Shown here one piece after another: positions 44,415-53,221 of a stretch of 64,000 bases of DNA; position 1 is the first letter of the stretch; each line of letters begins with the position of its first letter. The DNA is from Leptotrichia sp. oral taxon 223 (GTDB lineage: Bacteria > Fusobacteriota > Fusobacteriia > Fusobacteriales > Leptotrichiaceae). The stretch spans positions 2,046,001 through 2,110,000 of the forward strand of contig NZ_JABXYU010000001.1 in NCBI RefSeq assembly GCF_013394795.1, written 5' to 3'. The notes below the pieces were generated by a model. That model did not search any database and was not told where the DNA came from. It was given only the letters and a program-made list of their open reading frames with translations. The position numbers were made by a program, and so were the translations under genes.

Positions 44415-44480
44415 ATGAAAAATCAAAATAAAAAAACAGTATTAATGGGATTTTGTAGACTCTTGAAATTAACTAAATAA
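44415..44480 (+). CDS. Candidate short peptide gene (21 residues)
   Basis: The ATG follows GGAG by five bases and opens a 21-residue frame ending GFCRLLKLTK, 18 bases before the cmk start codon. It may be a translated leader peptide of cmk, a tiny unannotated protein, or a chance frame. Low certainty. Confidence 0.3.
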   Translation: MKNQNKKTVLMGFCRLLKLTK

Positions 44481-44498
44481 AATAGAAAGTAGGGAAAT

Positions 44499-45143
44499 AT
44501 GATAATTGCTATTGATGGGCCTGCTGGAAGCGGGAAAAGCACCATTGCAAAATTGATTGCAGACGATTTGGGGCTCGTTTATCTTGATACGGGGGCAATG
44601 TATAGGCTCGTTACGTTAAAGGCTTTAAATGACGGGATTTTAGGTAATTTAGAAAAAATTGAGGAAATGCTGAATAATTTGAATATTGATATTAGGGGAA
44701 ATAGATTTTATCTGGATGATATTGATGTGAGTGAGGGAATTAGAAAGCCTGTTGTTTCAGAAAATGTGTCTGATATTGCGGCAATACGTGAAGTGCGTGA
44801 AAAAATGGTGGATTTGCAGCGAAAACTTTCAAAATCAAAAAGTATTATTCTGGATGGACGTGATATTGGAACTGTTGTTTTTCCAAATGCAGATGTAAAA
44901 ATATTTTTAGTTGCGGATGCAAAGGAAAGGGCAAATAGACGTTATAAAGAGCTTATTGAAAAAAGGGAAAATGTTAGAATTGAGGAAATTTATGAAAATA
45001 TTTTAAAAAGGGATGAAATTGATTCTACAAGGAAGGAAAGTCCGCTAAAAAAAGCTGAGGATGCAATTGAAGTGGATACAACTTCTAAAAATATTGAAGA
45101 AGTAAAAAATGAAATTTTGAAAATAATTAAGAAGAAAGTCTAA
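44499..45143 (+). CDS. cmk: Cytidylate kinase
   Basis: Phosphorylates CMP/dCMP; 214 residues. P-loop DGPAGSGKSTIAK at the start, LDTGAMYRLVTLKAL (substrate region), ILDGRDIGTVVFP and RRYKELIEK in the lid. Complete and typical in length. Follows the short candidate peptide gene. Confidence 0.96.
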   Translation: MIIAIDGPAGSGKSTIAKLIADDLGLVYLDTGAMYRLVTLKALNDGILGNLEKIEEMLNNLNIDIRGNRFYLDDIDVSEGIRKPVVSENVSDIAAIREVREKMVDLQRKLSKSKSIILDGRDIGTVVFPNADVKIFLVADAKERANRRYKELIEKRENVRIEEIYENILKRDEIDSTRKESPLKKAEDAIEVDTTSKNIEEVKNEILKIIKKKV

Positions 45144-45300
45144 AGCAGTGTCATTTTTTATTTGAAATAGAAATCTTATTTTAATCATATATATAATTTT
45201 TTTTAGTCTAAAAATTGTTATAATTTATATTTTTTTAAAATTAGAAAATTCATAGAAATGTAAAAAAATGAAAAAAAATGAGAAATTTTAAAAAAAACAC

Positions 45301-45328
45301 TGGACAAATATTGAAAATAGTGTATAAT
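45301..45328 (+). promoter_or_regulatory. Promoter of the HU gene
   Basis: TGGACA (45301-45306) and TATAAT (45323-45328), 16-base spacing, lie 45 bases before the start codon of the HU gene. The 230-base spacer 45144-45373 is otherwise featureless AT-rich DNA. Confidence 0.7.
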
Positions 45329-45373
45329 AGTTTAGTAATTTACAAAAAGAAAAAAATTGGAGGTTTGATTAAT

Positions 45374-45655
45374 ATGTCAAAAAAAGAATTTGTAGATGCT
45401 TACGCAAAAGCAACAGGAGAAACTAAAAAAAGAGCTGAAGAATTGGTAAACCAATTTTTAGATACAGTTGAAGACACTTTATTAAATGGAGATTCAGTTC
45501 AATTCGTTGGATGGGGAACATTTGAAGTAAAAGAAAGAGCAGCAAGAACTGGAATTAACCCACAAACTAAAAAAGAAATTAAAATACCTGCAAAAAATGT
45601 TGTTAAATTCAAAGTAGGTAAAAAATTAGCTGACAGCGTAGCAGAAGGAAAATAA
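45374..45655 (+). CDS. hup: HU family DNA-binding protein
   Basis: A 93-residue nucleoid protein. MSKKEFVDAYAKATG is the usual N-terminus, VQFVGWGTFEVKERAARTGINPQTKKEIKIPA contains the DNA-bending arm with proline (RTGINPQT), and VVKFKVGKKL closes it. The frame is open 32 codons upstream but GGAGGT marks the ATG at 45374. It should be highly expressed (strong promoter and terminator). Confidence 0.96.
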   Translation: MSKKEFVDAYAKATGETKKRAEELVNQFLDTVEDTLLNGDSVQFVGWGTFEVKERAARTGINPQTKKEIKIPAKNVVKFKVGKKLADSVAEGK

Positions 45656-45678
45656 TTTTTACTTCACAAATTAACAGG

Positions 45679-45721
45679 AAGGCTATTTCTAAATGAAAAA
45701 TCATTAAGAGATAGTCTTTTT
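45679..45721 (+). terminator. Rho-independent terminator after the HU gene
   Basis: A 12-pair stem (AAGGCTATTTCT / AGAGATAGTCTT, with G-T pairs) has a T tail. Confidence 0.75.
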
Positions 45722-45854
45722 ACATAAAAAACAGCAACGCTTTGAAACTGAACTTAAAAGTTATGGTTATACGTCTCAAACTTTAGATTATTAGTTCAAT
45801 TTTGAAAAAGCTGGAATATAAAATATAAAAATTTATAGATTAGATAGGAAAAAA

Positions 45855-47129
45855 ATGATTTTATATAATTTATTGAGATTTTTATTGTATCTTATAATAA
45901 TAATCTTATCAATATTTAATAATAAGCTGATAAAATTCTTTAATTCACGTCTGTTCCAAAAAATGGGGAATGATAATTTCCTAAATAATGATGAAAAAGC
46001 AGCACTTATCCATTTCTCGTCAGTTGGGGAATTCAATTTATCAAAAGAATTAATTGAAAAAATATTGCAAGGCGGCAAGGCTGGGGAAAATCAGAAGGTA
46101 ATACTTTCTGTTATGACTGATACTGGTTTTGAAGCAGTTAGCAAAAAATATTCAGAAAATCAGAATGTAAAAATATTTTATTTTCCGCTTGATGATTTTT
46201 TTGCAATAAAAAAACTTTATAAAAAATATGAAATAGAAAAGACGATTGTTGTGGAAACGGAAATTTGGCCAAATTTGTATTATTTTGCTGCAAAAAGTGG
46301 TAAATTATTCATTGTAAACGGAAGGTTAACTGAAAAAAAACTGAAGTCATATTTAAAATTTGGATGGCTTATAAGAAAAACATTAAACCGTGCAACGGAA
46401 ATAATGGTACAAAGTATTCCTGATAAGGAAAGATATGAGAAACTGGGGCTTGATAAAACTAAAATTAAAGTTTATAAAAATTTAAAATACTCGATTAAAT
46501 ATAATAAAATTTCTGATGAGCAGAAAAAGCATTATTATGATACGGTTGTAAATAGAAATAAAAAAGTAATTGTATGTGGTAGCACACGTCCTGATGAGGA
46601 AAAAATATGGCTTGAAGTATTTGAAAAAATAAATATTAATAATGAATACCAGTTAGTGCTTGTGCCAAGACATCTGGAGCGAGTCAATGAAATTGAAAAT
46701 ATAATTTTGAAAAAGTTCTCAAAGGCTGATTATTCATTAATGACACAACTTGAAAAAAATACAGCAAAAGCTAAAACTGACAACTTGAAAAAAATAATAG
46801 TAGTTGATAAAATAGGAGTTCTGACTGATTTTTATCAGCTGGCTGATTTTGTCTTTGTTGGCGGGACACTTGCTGATATTGGAGGGCATTCGATTTTGGA
46901 ACCGCTGTATTATGGGAAAAAGCCGATTATTGGAAAATATTTTCAGAATATAGAGGAAATTGTAAAAGATGCTAAAGAACTGGGATTTGTTGAGATTGTA
47001 AAAGATAAAGATGAAATTGTTGAGTATTTGAAAAAGTCTGAAAATGTCGATACAAGAAGTTTTTTTGAAAAAAATAATGAAATTGATAAAATACTGGAAG
47101 AAATACATCAGCTAAATTTTGGAAAATAA
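45855..47129 (+). CDS. kdtA: 3-deoxy-D-manno-octulosonic acid (Kdo) transferase
   Basis: Inner-membrane glycosyltransferase (424 residues) that adds Kdo to lipid A precursor. An N-terminal hydrophobic anchor (about 5-25) is followed by HFSSVGEFNLS with the catalytic base E59. Then come VVETEIWPNLYY, a C-terminal GT-B half with CGSTRPDEEKIW, and VFVGGTLADIGGHSILEP for the CMP-Kdo site. Monocistronic promoter not evident; trmB follows 40 bases later. The gene supports an LPS-bearing envelope. Confidence 0.94.
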   Translation: MILYNLLRFLLYLIIIILSIFNNKLIKFFNSRLFQKMGNDNFLNNDEKAALIHFSSVGEFNLSKELIEKILQGGKAGENQKVILSVMTDTGFEAVSKKYSENQNVKIFYFPLDDFFAIKKLYKKYEIEKTIVVETEIWPNLYYFAAKSGKLFIVNGRLTEKKLKSYLKFGWLIRKTLNRATEIMVQSIPDKERYEKLGLDKTKIKVYKNLKYSIKYNKISDEQKKHYYDTVVNRNKKVIVCGSTRPDEEKIWLEVFEKININNEYQLVLVPRHLERVNEIENIILKKFSKADYSLMTQLEKNTAKAKTDNLKKIIVVDKIGVLTDFYQLADFVFVGGTLADIGGHSILEPLYYGKKPIIGKYFQNIEEIVKDAKELGFVEIVKDKDEIVEYLKKSENVDTRSFFEKNNEIDKILEEIHQLNFGK

Positions 47130-47169
47130 AAAATTATAAAAATAAAAATTTAAGGAAAGTAATTAAAAA

Positions 47170-47994
47170 ATGGAAAATAAAATTGAAATTACAGGGAAAA
47201 ACGGACAAAGGATGGAAATTACAGAGGCTGAAAAAGAAAAAAGAGCAAATATAAAAAAAGTAAATGATGAATTTAAGAAAATAAATGCAGAAAAAAGCAA
47301 AATTATAAATGAGCAGGAGCTTTGGAAATATTTTTTTGAAAAACCAAAAAAGAATTATAATAAATACATGTATGAAATGCTTGAATTTCCTGAGTATTTG
47401 ATGTACAATAATAAAGATGTAGATAAGTATTGCGGAAAATGGAATGAGTTTTTTGGAAATAACAATGACATTTATCTTGAAATTGGCTGTGGAAGCGGTA
47501 ATTTTACTGTGCAGAATGCAGAAAAATTTAAGGACAGAAATTATATTGCACTGGAATTACGATTTAAGCGGCTTGTTCTTGGAGCAAAAAAATCTAAGAA
47601 AAGAAACTTGGACAATATCCTTTTTGTGAGAAAAAGAGGGGAAACCATTTTAGATTTTATTGGTAAAAACGAAATTTCAGGTGTATATATTAATTTTCCA
47701 GATCCCTGGGAAGGTGAAGAGAAGAAAAGAGTTATAAATGAGAACCTGTTTTCCAAATTAGATGTTATTTTAAAAACAGATGGAAAACTATTTTTTAAAA
47801 CAGATCACGAACAATATTACGAAGATGTTCTGGAATTGGTAAAAACACTTGAAAACTATGAAATTGTCTACCATACAAGAGATTTGCACAATTCAGAAAA
47901 GGCAAATGAGAATATTAAAACTGAATTTGAACAAATGTTTTTAAGTAAACATAATATGAATATTAAATATATTGAAATAAAAAAAATTAAATAA
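47170..47994 (+). CDS. trmB: tRNA (guanine(46)-N7)-methyltransferase
   Basis: A 274-residue SAM-dependent methyltransferase forming m7G46 in tRNA variable loops. Motif I is LEIGCGSGNFTVQNAEKF, followed by NYIALELRFKRLV and the family signature INFPDPWEGEEKKR. It is about 60 residues longer than many TrmB proteins because of an N-terminal charged extension (about 1-90, rich in Lys/Glu). Confidence 0.93.
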   Translation: MENKIEITGKNGQRMEITEAEKEKRANIKKVNDEFKKINAEKSKIINEQELWKYFFEKPKKNYNKYMYEMLEFPEYLMYNNKDVDKYCGKWNEFFGNNNDIYLEIGCGSGNFTVQNAEKFKDRNYIALELRFKRLVLGAKKSKKRNLDNILFVRKRGETILDFIGKNEISGVYINFPDPWEGEEKKRVINENLFSKLDVILKTDGKLFFKTDHEQYYEDVLELVKTLENYEIVYHTRDLHNSEKANENIKTEFEQMFLSKHNMNIKYIEIKKIK

Positions 47995-48080
47995 TAGATG
48001 TTGAAAGGAGAGAAAATTAAGAATATATTTTGAAAAGCAGGAATAAAAAAACTGCATATCAAAAATTCTTATAAATAATT

Positions 48081-49634
48081 ATGGAAAATAAAAATACGTA
48101 CAATGAACTGCTTTATAAATCTAATCCATTTAATTATACGATTCCAGCGTTACTGGAAGCATATGGACGTTTGTATGGATTGACGCCAAAAGATTCAAGA
48201 AAAGCGAGAGTCTTGGAATTGGGCTCTTCATTTGGAGGAAATATTATAACGCAGGCGCTTTATAATCCTGAATCTGAATTTATTGGTGTTGATTTGACGG
48301 CAGAGCAGGTAAAGGAAGGAAATGAAGTAATTGAAAAAATTGGTTTAAAAAATATAAAACTGCTTGAAAAGAATATTTTGGAAATAAATGAGGATTTTGG
48401 AAAATTTGACTACATTATTGTCCACGGTGTATTTTCTTGGGTACCTGATATTGTAAAGGAAAAAATTGTTAAAATTTGTAATGAAAATTTGACAGAAGAA
48501 GGAATTGCATATATTTCATATAATACATACCCAGGATGGAAAGAACCAGATAAAGTACGTGAAATGATGATATATGCCAATAAATACTTCCCTGACTTTT
48601 CATTAGGAGATAAAACTCAGCGTGGAAAAGCATTTATATCAATTGTAGCAGATCAAATGAAAAGTTATACAGATATTGCTGAGAAAAAAGGGGATTTTAT
48701 TAAACAAATAGAAGAAATTCTGAAAATGCAGGACTATTATGTAGGACATGAATATCTTGAAGTTTTTAATAATCCAATGTACTTGCATGAATTTGTGGAT
48801 TTGATGAGAAAGGAAAACCTGGAATACGTATCTGATGTTGCATTAAGACTGTCAATTGCAAGTATTTATAATCAAAGTACAGTAGAAAAATTACAGCAAC
48901 TTTCTCAAGGGGATCACGTTATAAAGGAACAATGTCTTGACTACATACTTGATACTAAATTTAGAAGGGCATTAATTTGTAAAAAAAGTCAGGCTGAAAA
49001 GCTTAACTTTACTGAGAGTTTTCCAAATGAAATATTAGATTCATTCCTCTTGACATTGAAATATACAGAAGAAGAATTACAGACATTAAATGAAGAGAAT
49101 ACAAAGTCCATTATGCTGGAATTAATTAAAACTCCAAATAACAGTTTTACAGTTCCAGATGCAATGAAAGTATGGGAAAATCTAAAGACACAAGATGAAA
49201 ATGCTAAAAATGAAGAAAAAGACGATGAAATTATTGCAAACTTGAGAAAATTTATTTTGAACAGCATGATTAACGGTAAAATAAAATTTTACTGTTCTGA
49301 AAATGAAACTGTGCCTTATGAAGAAAATAATGTGTATATACCAGAAACATTTAGAAATTATCTGAGAACTCTTATTGTAGGAGAAGGAGCCAACATAATT
49401 GGGATAGCAAATTCCAGAAATGAAATTATAAGCGATTTGAATGATGTAGATGTAATAGTTGCAGATATTTTATCAGAGCCAAAACCCGAATCAGAAATTT
49501 TGGAAGAGTTATCAAAAACAACTATTTATAGAACAATGCCGGATGGCGAAAGAACAGAAGTTCAGGCTTCGGAATATTTGCCTGAAAGTCTAAAGAAATT
49601 TGAATTTTTAGGATATTTTGTTGCGAAAAAATAA
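48081..49634 (+). CDS. Class I methyltransferase with regulatory domain (protein lysine methyltransferase-like)
   Basis: A 517-residue protein: SAM domain about 30-190 (motif I VLELGSSFGGNI, then FIGVDLTAEQV, and IVHGVFSWVP), a middle helical methyltransferase-regulatory domain, and a C-terminal winged-helix/strand part. This architecture matches the Rickettsia PKMT proteins that methylate outer-membrane protein OmpB. By analogy, an outer-membrane protein substrate here is plausible but not shown. The ribosome site is weak, and the terminator at 49643-49673 follows. Confidence 0.82.
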   Translation: MENKNTYNELLYKSNPFNYTIPALLEAYGRLYGLTPKDSRKARVLELGSSFGGNIITQALYNPESEFIGVDLTAEQVKEGNEVIEKIGLKNIKLLEKNILEINEDFGKFDYIIVHGVFSWVPDIVKEKIVKICNENLTEEGIAYISYNTYPGWKEPDKVREMMIYANKYFPDFSLGDKTQRGKAFISIVADQMKSYTDIAEKKGDFIKQIEEILKMQDYYVGHEYLEVFNNPMYLHEFVDLMRKENLEYVSDVALRLSIASIYNQSTVEKLQQLSQGDHVIKEQCLDYILDTKFRRALICKKSQAEKLNFTESFPNEILDSFLLTLKYTEEELQTLNEENTKSIMLELIKTPNNSFTVPDAMKVWENLKTQDENAKNEEKDDEIIANLRKFILNSMINGKIKFYCSENETVPYEENNVYIPETFRNYLRTLIVGEGANIIGIANSRNEIISDLNDVDVIVADILSEPKPESEILEELSKTTIYRTMPDGERTEVQASEYLPESLKKFEFLGYFVAKK

Positions 49635-49940
49635 AATGTTGGAATGTGATGGGCGCTGCTTGTCACATTTTTTATTTGTAATAAATTTGTTCTATTTTCA
49701 AAATTATTATATTTTTAATAGACAGAATAAAAAAAATATGATATAATAAAAAAACTGAGGGATAGTTAAGCAATTTCATTGAATATTCAAATTATGTACA
49801 AAATTCTTTAACTTATACTGTATTTAAATCTTTTCAAAACCAAACTGGCAAAGTAAATAATAAATAGAACAGTAATAGCTTTTGAAGCTTTTGAGTTTAG
49901 TTTTAAAGCGGATTTAATATAGAATTAAAAAGGAGAAATT
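49635..49940. other. Intergenic region before mscS
   Basis: This 306-base spacer contains a terminator (49643-49673) followed by AT-rich sequence with TATAAT-like boxes near 49740. Nothing else is recognisable. Confidence 0.5.
49643..49673 (+). terminator. Rho-independent terminator
   Basis: The stem AATGTGA / TCACATT has a 13-base loop and T tail, just after the methyltransferase stop. Confidence 0.75.
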
Positions 49941-51017
49941 ATGAGAGAATTACAAAAGTTTTTAGAATTGGAGAACATAATTAAATTTTTAAAAACAAAT
50001 CTTTTTAAGTTATTTATAATTTATCTAATTATAAAAATAGGAAAAATATTTAAAACTAGAGTTGAAAAAATATTAAAAATTATATTGGAAAAGTCAAATA
50101 CAGACAAAAGCCTTGCCTCTTTTCTAATTTCAATTTATTCCATTTTATATTATTTTATTCTAGTTTATATTTCAATTGGAATTCTCGGTATAAATACAAC
50201 TTCTATTACAACGTTTTTAGGAGCGGCTGGAATTGTATTAGGGATTGCATTTAAAGAAACTTTGGGGAATTTCTGCGGTGGGCTTATAATTTTGACATTT
50301 AAGCCATTTAGAGTTGGAGATACTATTGAGTACAATAACTATATTGGAACAGTAAAGAGAATTGAACTGTTTTATACAAAAATATTAAATCCGCAAAATG
50401 AACTTGTAATTATACCTAACGGAATAATTACAAATACTGAGATACGGAATATTAAGCAAAATGGTGAACGTAGGCTGGATTTAACAATAGGAATTTCGTA
50501 TAAAAGCGATATCCAGAAAGTAAAAAATATTTTAAATAAAATTGTTCAGGAAGAAACAATGAATGAAGTTGATGAAACAGAAATTAAAAATAACTTACTG
50601 ACTAAACTTCAAAATAGTATTCTTGAAAAGAAAAATAAAAGTAAAATTAATATTTTTTCGATAGTTTTTTCAAGCAAAAAAATGAAGGAAATGGAAGAAG
50701 AAGCTAATAAAGATGGGCATAATGCCAATAACGAAGATCAAGAAGATCAAGAAGATAATAAAATTAATAATATGAAAAAAGCTGATAATGATAATAAAAA
50801 ATTAATTTTAGCTTCAAAGGATCCTATTATTGGAGTAGGAGAACTAGCTGATTCTGCAATAATATTTTATATTTTTGTTTATACACGTTCAGAAAATTAT
50901 TTAACTCTTAAATTTAAATTAAATGAAAGAATAAAAACAGAGTTTGATAAGGAAGGTATTGAAATACCGTTTCCACAAATGGATGTACATATGGTAGATA
51001 AAACAGTCATGTATTAG
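49941..51017 (+). CDS. MscS-family mechanosensitive channel
   Basis: A 358-residue small-conductance channel protein. An N-terminal amphipathic/hydrophobic helix and two more helices precede the pore helix with glycine/alanine pattern (FLGAAGIVLGIAFKETLGN). The MscS beta-domain follows with LTFKPFRVGDTIEY and GTVKRIELFYTKI. A long charged insertion (about 245-285; acid/Asn/Lys-rich with EDQEDQEDN) splits the C-terminal domain, unusual for the family. Released ions under osmotic downshift is the known family role. Confidence 0.9.
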   Translation: MRELQKFLELENIIKFLKTNLFKLFIIYLIIKIGKIFKTRVEKILKIILEKSNTDKSLASFLISIYSILYYFILVYISIGILGINTTSITTFLGAAGIVLGIAFKETLGNFCGGLIILTFKPFRVGDTIEYNNYIGTVKRIELFYTKILNPQNELVIIPNGIITNTEIRNIKQNGERRLDLTIGISYKSDIQKVKNILNKIVQEETMNEVDETEIKNNLLTKLQNSILEKKNKSKINIFSIVFSSKKMKEMEEEANKDGHNANNEDQEDQEDNKINNMKKADNDNKKLILASKDPIIGVGELADSAIIFYIFVYTRSENYLTLKFKLNERIKTEFDKEGIEIPFPQMDVHMVDKTVMY

Positions 51018-51066
51018 GAAAATTTTAAATTATATATATAAAATTAATAGACAATAAGGAGAGAAA

Positions 51067-51714
51067 ATGGAAATAAGGAGATTTTTGAATGACAATTTAG
51101 CGCAAAGCAACTGCTATGTGATTTCTTATGAAAATGATTGTTATGTCGTGGATCCTGGAGAGGAGAAAATGACAGAAGTTATTAACTATATTAGGGAAAA
51201 TAATTTGAACTTGCTGGCAGTTCTTTTGACTCATGGGCATTGGGATCACATTTTAGGAATTCCGTCCATATTGGAATATAAGAAAGTTCCGATTTATGTG
51301 AGCGAAGGCGGCTATGAGTTTTTATTTAATCCTGAATTATCGCTTTTTGCATGGAGTGAAGGAAAATTTGAGTTAAGTGATGAAGCTCAGATTATAACCC
51401 TGAAGGAAAATGACAAATTGGGCAAAAATGGGAAAATATCCGAAGGCACTGGTGATGGGAGTTTTAATTTTGAGATAATCGAAACGCCGGGGCATAGCAG
51501 AGGAGATATTTGCTATTATGACAGGGCTAACAAGATGTTAATTTCTGGAGATACAATGTTTGCTGGAACTTATGGAAGAGTGGATCTTCCCACAAGCGAT
51601 CCGATTCAGATGGGAAAATCATTGAAAAAATTGTTGGCATTAGATGAAGATGTGAGGGTGTATCCTGGACATTTTTTCGATACTACAATTGGTAAGGAAA
51701 AAAAGTATTACTAA
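51067..51714 (+). CDS. Metallo-beta-lactamase-fold hydrolase (glyoxalase II-like)
   Basis: A 215-residue hydrolase with the zinc motif THGHWDHILG (H56, H58, D60, H61), TPGHSRGDICYY, and the late GDTMFAGTYGRVDLPTSDP and YPGH. This is the YcbL/GloB-like branch acting on thioesters such as lactoylglutathione analogues; substrate uncertain. Ribosome site AAGGAG. The dtd gene follows closely. Confidence 0.88.
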   Translation: MEIRRFLNDNLAQSNCYVISYENDCYVVDPGEEKMTEVINYIRENNLNLLAVLLTHGHWDHILGIPSILEYKKVPIYVSEGGYEFLFNPELSLFAWSEGKFELSDEAQIITLKENDKLGKNGKISEGTGDGSFNFEIIETPGHSRGDICYYDRANKMLISGDTMFAGTYGRVDLPTSDPIQMGKSLKKLLALDEDVRVYPGHFFDTTIGKEKKYY

Positions 51715-51742
51715 AATTACAGCTTATAAATTAAGGAAAAAA

Positions 51743-52183
51743 ATGAAAATAATAATTCAAAGAATAAATTATGCAAAAATATTTGTGAATGACAAGTTTA
51801 AAGGAGAAATTGGTAAGGGAATAGTCGCATATGTGGGAATTTCTAGCAAAGATTCTGAAAAGGATATTGATTTTTGTATTGATAAATTAGTTAATTTAAG
51901 AATTTTTAATGATGATAATGATAAAATGAATTTATCAGTGAAGGATATAAATGGAGAATTATTGGTTGTAAGTAATTTTACGATTTATGGAAACACAAAA
52001 AAAGGAAGAAGGCCAAGCTATACTGATTCGGCACCAGCTGAAACAGCAGAGAAAATTTATAATCTGCTTGTTGAAAAATTAAGACGGACAGATGTTAAAT
52101 TTGAAACTGGGGAGTTTAGGCAGCATATGAAAATTATTTCTGAAAATGATGGGCCTGTAAATTTGATAATCGATTCACATTAA
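51743..52183 (+). CDS. dtd: D-aminoacyl-tRNA deacylase
   Basis: A 146-residue editing enzyme that frees tRNA from D-amino acids. Residues VVSNFTIYGNTKKGRRPSYTDSAPAE and the cross-subunit GPVNLIIDS region (NDGPVNLI at the C-terminus) match the family. The usual SQFTL is SNFTI here. The ATG at 51743 is chosen as family start; in-frame upstream codons overlap the preceding gene. Confidence 0.93.
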   Translation: MKIIIQRINYAKIFVNDKFKGEIGKGIVAYVGISSKDSEKDIDFCIDKLVNLRIFNDDNDKMNLSVKDINGELLVVSNFTIYGNTKKGRRPSYTDSAPAETAEKIYNLLVEKLRRTDVKFETGEFRQHMKIISENDGPVNLIIDSH

Positions 52184-52209
52184 AATAAGGAAGGGAGAGA
52201 AAAGTAAAA

Positions 52210-53040
52210 ATGGTAAGAAAATCAACATTTACAATGGCGTGCATGCTATTAACAGTAGGGTGTACAGGATTACAGACAAAAGGAGTAGGAGAAGGAGTTG
52301 GAGGAAGTGAAACAAAGACGGGAAAGAGAAGCCATAACAATGATTTCTCGGTAGAAAATAATGGAGATAATGAAACTATCACTGTTGAGATAGTTCAAAA
52401 TAAAGACAGGAAAAATAATATTAAAAATGAAAAAAAACATTCAGGGCAAGAAATTGTTAAAGTGGAAAAATCAGATCGTTCAAATAAAAACAGCAATGAC
52501 TATATAGATAAAAGTATAGATAATTTAAGGGTAACAAAATTATTTGATGAAAATAAGCTGGTAGACCGTTCAATGCCAAATTCACAGATAGTATTGCAAA
52601 AATTGGCAGAATTAAAGAAAAAACATCAGGAAATTTTATTAAATGGTACATTTAGCCAGAAAAAAACAGTAGCTTTACAGACGCAGCTTTTAAAGTCATA
52701 TAGCAACTGGAAAGGTACAAAATATTCGCTTGGCGGAGATTCGGAAAGAGGAATGGACTGTTCAGCATTGACAAGAAGGGTTTATCGGGAAGTTTATGGA
52801 TATGAATTGCCAAGACAGACTATACAGCAAATTAAAGTAGGAGCCCATATTCCAAAGGAAAACTTGAAACCGGGAGATATTGTATTTTTTAGGCCTGAAG
52901 GAAATAATCATACGGCAGTTTACTTAGGGGATACGCTTTTCATAAATGCCTCGTCATCTAAAGGAGTTGTAATTTCTACTTTGGAAAATACATATTGGAA
53001 TAAATATTTTAGATATGGAGTAAGAGTCAGATCAGTTTAA
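52210..53040 (+). CDS. NlpC/P60-family lipoprotein peptidase
   Basis: A 276-residue lipoprotein (lipobox LTVGC at about 15-19) with a long Asn/Lys-rich linker (about 25-150) and a C-terminal NlpC/P60 domain. The catalytic cysteine is C184 in MDCSALTRRVYREVYG, and H234 is in NNHTAVYLGD; the third polar residue is in LFINASSSKG. It should cleave peptide cross-links of murein in the periplasm (gamma-D-Glu type endopeptidase by family). Terminator follows. Confidence 0.92.
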   Translation: MVRKSTFTMACMLLTVGCTGLQTKGVGEGVGGSETKTGKRSHNNDFSVENNGDNETITVEIVQNKDRKNNIKNEKKHSGQEIVKVEKSDRSNKNSNDYIDKSIDNLRVTKLFDENKLVDRSMPNSQIVLQKLAELKKKHQEILLNGTFSQKKTVALQTQLLKSYSNWKGTKYSLGGDSERGMDCSALTRRVYREVYGYELPRQTIQQIKVGAHIPKENLKPGDIVFFRPEGNNHTAVYLGDTLFINASSSKGVVISTLENTYWNKYFRYGVRVRSV

Positions 53041-53052
53041 TAAAATGTAAAG

Positions 53053-53083
53053 AATATGTATTAATCTTGATACATATTTTTTA
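53053..53083 (+). terminator. Rho-independent terminator
   Basis: A perfect nine-base stem AATATGTAT / ATACATATT has an eight-base loop and T tail, after the NlpC/P60 gene. Confidence 0.85.
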
Positions 53084-53221
53084 TTTATTGCATTTTTATA
53101 TTGAAAAAGAGATAAGAATAGTGTATTATATATACATTAGATTTAGGGTAATTAGTAATGAAATAATTAATTCTTAGGTAGATAAACCTTAATCAAAAAA
53201 GTTTTTTAGGAGGAAAAAATA

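Noticed and set aside
53090-53221. Possible riboswitch in the asd leader.
   Set aside because: The leader is about 130 bases and AT-rich; no lysine- or SAM-riboswitch core motifs were recognisable.
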